From Chloracidobacterium sp. (GTDB lineage: Bacteria > Acidobacteriota > Blastocatellia > Chloracidobacteriales > Chloracidobacteriaceae), in NCBI GenBank assembly GCA_025057975.1, contig JANWUV010000006.1, forward strand, positions 62,001 through 126,000: 64,000 nt of DNA, given 5' to 3'. The notes under the pieces are model-generated. The model saw only the letters and a list, made by a program, of their open reading frames with translations, searched no databases and was not told the origin of the DNA. Shown here piece by piece: positions 61,002-64,000 of this stretch (positions are counted from its first letter, which is position 1; every line of letters starts with the position of its first letter). Made by a program: the position numbers and the translations under genes.

Positions 61002-62029
61002 CCGCCTTGGGCGGCGTCGGAAGCATAAACGTCCAGCAGCGCCGAGCTTGGCTCCGGCATCGGGTTGGCTTCGGCGAAGGCGACATCCTCATCGAGTTGG
61101 CGGGCAATCCGGCTCGTGATGGCGTCCAAATCCGCCGGCGTCGCTAGTCCGTTGTCAAGCAAATAGCGTTCATAGCGCGCCAGCGGGTCTTTGGCGGCCC
61201 AAGCTTCAAGCAGTTCCTTTGGAACATACCTTTGATCGTCGTGCTCCGCGTGACCTTTCATCCGAAACGTCACCGCCTCAATAAGCGTCGGGCCGCCGCC
61301 TTCGCGGGCCTGTTCCACAGCGCGGCGCGTTACCTCGTACACCGCCAATACGTCATTGCCGTCCACGCGCTCGCCGCGCACGCCGAAGCCGACGGCTTTA
61401 TCCACCAGACGCTCGACCGCCGTTTGCTTGCTTGTCGGCGTCGAGTAGGCGTAGCCGTTGTTTTCCAAGATGACGACGACCGGCAGGCGCTGGACGGCGG
61501 CGAAGTTCATCCCTTCCGCGAACGCGCCAGTTGAGGATGCGCCGTCGCCTATGTACACAAGGCAGACGCGCGGCTCACGCCGGAGACGCGACGCCAGCGC
61601 GACGCCGCACATTACCGGCAGCATGTCGCCCAAGTGCGAAATCGGGCCGATAAAGCCGCGCCGTAAGTCGGCGTAGTGAATCTGTAGGTCGCGTCCGCGG
61701 GTCGGGCTGTCGCGCTTAGCCATGTACTGCAAGAGCAACTCGCGCGGCGTCGCGCCCATGACCAGCATCGCGCCAAGGTCGCGGATGAGCGGCGCAATCA
61801 TGTCGTTTTTCGACTTGTCAAGCGCGTAGGCGCTGCCGACGGCCGTCGCTTCCTGTCCCAGCGAACGGTACAGCCCACCGACGACTTTGGTTTGCCGGTA
61901 GAGATTGACCAGACGCTCTTCGAGCAGGCGCGTCAGCTTCAGGTAATGGTAGATTTCGTGGAGTTGTTCCGTGGAAAGCGGCGGGTGCGCGGCCGCCGCT
62001 GGCGGCGAGTCCAAGATTTCAAGCGACAT
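60998..62029 (-). CDS. Thiamine-pyrophosphate-dependent dehydrogenase E1 component, alpha subunit
   Basis: The 343-residue protein has the TPP motif GDGASSTGAFAEGMNFAAVQRL...ENN, with VCLVYIGDG before it and HAEHDDQRYVP later. It belongs to E1-alpha of pyruvate, branched-chain or acetoin dehydrogenase complexes. Most such genes are followed by E1-beta; here a ThyX-like gene follows instead. The true substrate cannot be told. Start ATG at 62029 fits the family N-terminus. Confidence 0.92.
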   Translation of the reverse strand: MSLEILDSPPAAAAHPPLSTEQLHEIYHYLKLTRLLEERLVNLYRQTKVVGGLYRSLGQEATAVGSAYALDKSKNDMIAPLIRDLGAMLVMGATPRELLLQYMAKRDSPTRGRDLQIHYADLRRGFIGPISHLGDMLPVMCGVALASRLRREPRVCLVYIGDGASSTGAFAEGMNFAAVQRLPVVVILENNGYAYSTPTSKQTAVERLVDKAVGFGVRGERVDGNDVLAVYEVTRRAVEQAREGGGPTLIEAVTFRMKGHAEHDDQRYVPKELLEAWAAKDPLARYERYLLDNGLATPADLDAITSRIARQLDEDVAFAEANPMPEPSSALLDVYASDAAQGG

Positions 62030-62049
62030 CGTTGAATTCTGGTGAATCC

Positions 62050-62778
62050 TTATGCAGAACTTGCCCGCCGACTATAGCGCAACTGGCCGGCTGGCGACAC
62101 GCGCTCGCCTTCACAAGCGTGCCGCGCAGTAGAGTTGCTCATAAAATTTCCGCGATGCCCAAGGTTGCACCGAAAGATGCGATTACCGCGCGGCCACAGT
62201 GGTTGTAACGCCATTTGGATTGTGGCGGAACGCCGCCACAATCCAAATGGCGTTACCCGTTCCTCCGCCGCCATCCCGATTTTCGCCATCAGGGCGCTCG
62301 CTACCGGATTTGGACGGTTGACAAAGTCGCGCCAGTTGAGGCGATTCAACTGTACGACCAGAAAGGTGTATTTGAGCGGCGTCCGCTCACCGAACTGAAA
62401 CGTGAAGGTGTCGGGTTCAAGGCTGCGCGGCGCGTCGCACGACAGCACCGCCACCGGATAAATCGGCAGGCGGTGTTTTTCATAGAGCCGCGCGCCATAT
62501 AGAAACATTCGCTCGGCGAAGTCCGCACGGCGTGTCGCCTGTGTCTCGACGTGAATAAGAAAGAAGGCGTCCCGTCCGCGAAACCTTCCTTTCACAACCA
62601 AATCCACCTCGCGGCGCTCACCCCTCACAACATCAAGAAACAGCTCTTTGTCCAGAAATTCGAGCGAACCTCGATCCACCAGCGCAGCGACATCGGGGGC
62701 GAAGAGTTCAAGAAACTCGATGAAAAAGACGCTCAGAAGTTCCTTAAACAGCCGGTCGTGATCAATCGCCTCAGACAC
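62050..62778 (-). pseudogene. Rpn-family PD-(D/E)XK nuclease gene, broken at its 3' part by a hairpin
   Basis: The first part is a normal Rpn-family (transposase-like nuclease) protein: DHDRLFKELLSVFFIEFLELF, LDVVRGERREVDLVVKGRFRG, FLIHVETQATRRADFAERMF, with PD-(D/E)XK residues. After MAKIGMAAEERV the sequence leaves the family pattern and runs into a 24-bp perfect inverted repeat (62205-62256) and then unrelated Arg-rich residues to the stop. The tail probably arose by inverted duplication or insertion. GTG at 62778 is a likely start. It may still produce a shortened protein. Confidence 0.72.
62205..62256. repeat. Perfect 24-bp inverted repeat with a 4-base loop
   Basis: Positions 62205-62228 and 62233-62256 are exact reverse complements, separated by AACG. 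There is no T tract. It interrupts the Rpn reading frame at the point where the family homology ends. This could be a small inverted duplication or the footprint of a mobile hairpin. Confidence 0.95.
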
Positions 62779-62828
62779 AAAGCTAGACCAAGCCTTCCGT
62801 GAAGTTGCGGCGCATATCAAATCACATT

Positions 62829-64000
62829 TCAGACACGCTCCAGACGCACCGGTACGCCGCTCAGCGCCGCGTTGCCGCTGGCTTCGTCCACTAGTTGTTC
62901 ATCCGTCACATCGTTGATGCTGACGCCCGCGTAGCGCCGTGCTACGTCCAGCCGAATGCCCGGACGGTCATGTCCCCACCCATGCGGCAGGCTCACTACA
63001 CCGGGCATAACTTCATCGGAAACCTCGACCGGCGCGACAATCGCACCGACGCGCGACGTTACCCTAACCATCTCGCCTGACTTGACGCCGTACCGCTGCG
63101 CGTCTCTGGGATGAACCAGTAGGGTACAGCGGTTTTTGCCGCGTACTAGTCGCTCACTGTTGTGCATCCATGAATTGTTGCTGCGGAGCTGGCGGCGACC
63201 AATCAGCAGCAAGTCATCAGCAGTCTGCGCTCCGTTGGCTTCAGCAAGACGGTTTCTAACGCGCGGCAGGTCGCGCGTCAGAAGGTCCGGCGCTAGAGCG
63301 ATGCGCTTGTTTTTTGTCCAGAGCCGGCCGGGTAGCGCCGGTTGCAACGGCCCTAAGTCTATGCCGTGAACTGCCGCCTTGACCTTCGCCAACGTCAGTC
63401 CATCACCGAACAGCCCTGTCCCATACGGCCCAAAGCGAAACGCCAAATCGAGCATGCCGTCTATGCCGAGGCCGAGTCGGACGCCGCGCCAAAACTGCGC
63501 CTTGATGGCCTCAAAAGGCGTCCGGCTTGCCAGCCGGGTTTCCAACTCAAGGAAGATTTGCCAGTCGTGGCGCGTGTCTTCGGCAGGCGCAAAAAGCGCT
63601 GGAGAGTACTTGACCGTATTGCGTACGGCCAGATGGTGAAAAATCGCTGCGTAGTTTTCATGCTCCAGCGAGCCTGTCGGCGGCAGGATGATGTGCGCAT
63701 GGCGGGTGGTCTCGTTAATGTAGATGTCCACCGCCGCCATAAACTCCAGCGTCGCCAGCGCTGCATCAAGTCGTCTGCCGTTGGGTGTGGAGAGGACGGG
63801 ATTGCCGGCGATTGTGATCAGCGCGCGCACCTGCCCTTCGCCGGGCGTCAGAATTTCCTCCGCCAACGCCGCCACCGGCAACTCACCGGCGAACTCCGGC
63901 AGCCCTCGGACACGGCTCTTCCACGCGCCTAAGTGTCCGGCGGTGAAGCGTTCCAAGGGGTCGAGCGCCGCTTTAGGAAACATCGCGCCGCCGGGTCGGT
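62829..64000 (-). CDS. Molybdopterin-dependent oxidoreductase, C-terminal part (5' end outside window)
   Basis: 390 residues are visible, with the frame open beyond base 64000 (RPGGAMFPKAALDP at the window edge). Recognisable features are VRALITIAGNPVLSTPNGRRLDAAL, the metal-free middle segment IILPPTGSLEHENY and the C-terminal molydopterin dinucleotide-binding domain (SSGEMVRVTSRVG-type, VMPGVVSLPHGWGHDRPG). Its subfamily (formate, nitrate, thiosulfate, polysulfide or similar) cannot be told from this half. The N-terminal FeS/Mo domain is to the right of the window. Confidence 0.9.
   Translation of the reverse strand, partial: RPGGAMFPKAALDPLERFTAGHLGAWKSRVRGLPEFAGELPVAALAEEILTPGEGQVRALITIAGNPVLSTPNGRRLDAALATLEFMAAVDIYINETTRHAHIILPPTGSLEHENYAAIFHHLAVRNTVKYSPALFAPAEDTRHDWQIFLELETRLASRTPFEAIKAQFWRGVRLGLGIDGMLDLAFRFGPYGTGLFGDGLTLAKVKAAVHGIDLGPLQPALPGRLWTKNKRIALAPDLLTRDLPRVRNRLAEANGAQTADDLLLIGRRQLRSNNSWMHNSERLVRGKNRCTLLVHPRDAQRYGVKSGEMVRVTSRVGAIVAPVEVSDEVMPGVVSLPHGWGHDRPGIRLDVARRYAGVSINDVTDEQLVDEASGNAALSGVPVRLERV

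Noticed and set aside
62205-62256. The 24-bp hairpin as a transcription terminator
   Set aside because: No T tract on either strand and it lies inside the reading frame.
1-64000. CRISPR arrays or insertion sequences
   Set aside because: No regularly spaced direct repeats and no transposase frames seen.

Overview
The window (about 60% GC, tightly packed genes, no RNA genes, insertion sequences or CRISPR seen) fits a thermophilic or mesophilic phototrophic acidobacterium, most likely Chloracidobacterium. The pointers are an oxygen-dependent bacteriochlorophyll cyclase gene (acsF), the acidobacterial DUF1800/DUF1501 pair, many TPR/PEGA proteins, a Ser/Thr kinase fused to a sulfatase-modifying-factor-like domain, and small c-type cytochromes. 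The organism assignment is inferred from gene content only.

Layout. 1-2058 (+): 3' end of a CobW-type metal chaperone gene, a TPR protein and rpsR (bS18). 2055-9631 (-): a biliverdin-reductase-like oxidoreductase directly downstream of acsF, signal peptidase I, a YchF-like GTPase, two related cytochromes c, glycyl-tRNA synthetase, a CBS-domain protein and a zinc-ribbon protein; then a NapH-like FeS membrane protein (9648-10274). 10621-14451 (+): DUF1800, DUF1501 (Tat-exported) and a membrane-anchored protein. 14820-19704 (-): a three-gene tripartite exporter (ABC, HlyD, TolC). 19999-24921 (+): a PilT-like ATPase with an unusual N-terminal extension, then dnaE, which stops after 765 residues of polymerase and continues into the N-terminal half of an intein. 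The C-terminal half of both intein and polymerase is not in the window. 25169-28357 (+): NtrC-type regulator and F0 ATP synthase genes (I, a, c). 28630-30589 (+): cspA, an SRPBCC protein and a ClpP-like serine protease.

30839-33172: divergent quinone-oxidoreductase and a degenerate Ste24-like protein lacking zinc ligands. 33316-39449 (-): a signalling-type operon (MXAN_5187-like protein, kinase-SUMF1 fusion, PEGA protein) and an M1 peptidase. 39583-43781: APC permease, glycosyltransferase, ArsA-like ATPase and a cation-efflux protein. 43821-54626: a zinc-ribbon membrane protein, a TPR protein with two retropepsin-like domains and a 2,531-residue TPR protein. 54696-64000: Uma2 nuclease, MoxR ATPase, TPR proteins, CdsA, a double-length degenerate ThyX protein, an E1-alpha dehydrogenase subunit, a hairpin-disrupted Rpn-family nuclease and the 3' part of a molybdopterin oxidoreductase gene.

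The most striking item is the split dnaE-intein gene. Its junction follows the FNK motif of the polymerase, which by recall lies four residues downstream of the cyanobacterial split-DnaE site, in a phylum where split DnaE is not commonly described. Other points of note are the complementary loss of motifs in the two ThyX halves, the 24-bp perfect hairpin that breaks the Rpn gene, the pseudo-M48 protease and the acsF/BvdR-like pair.
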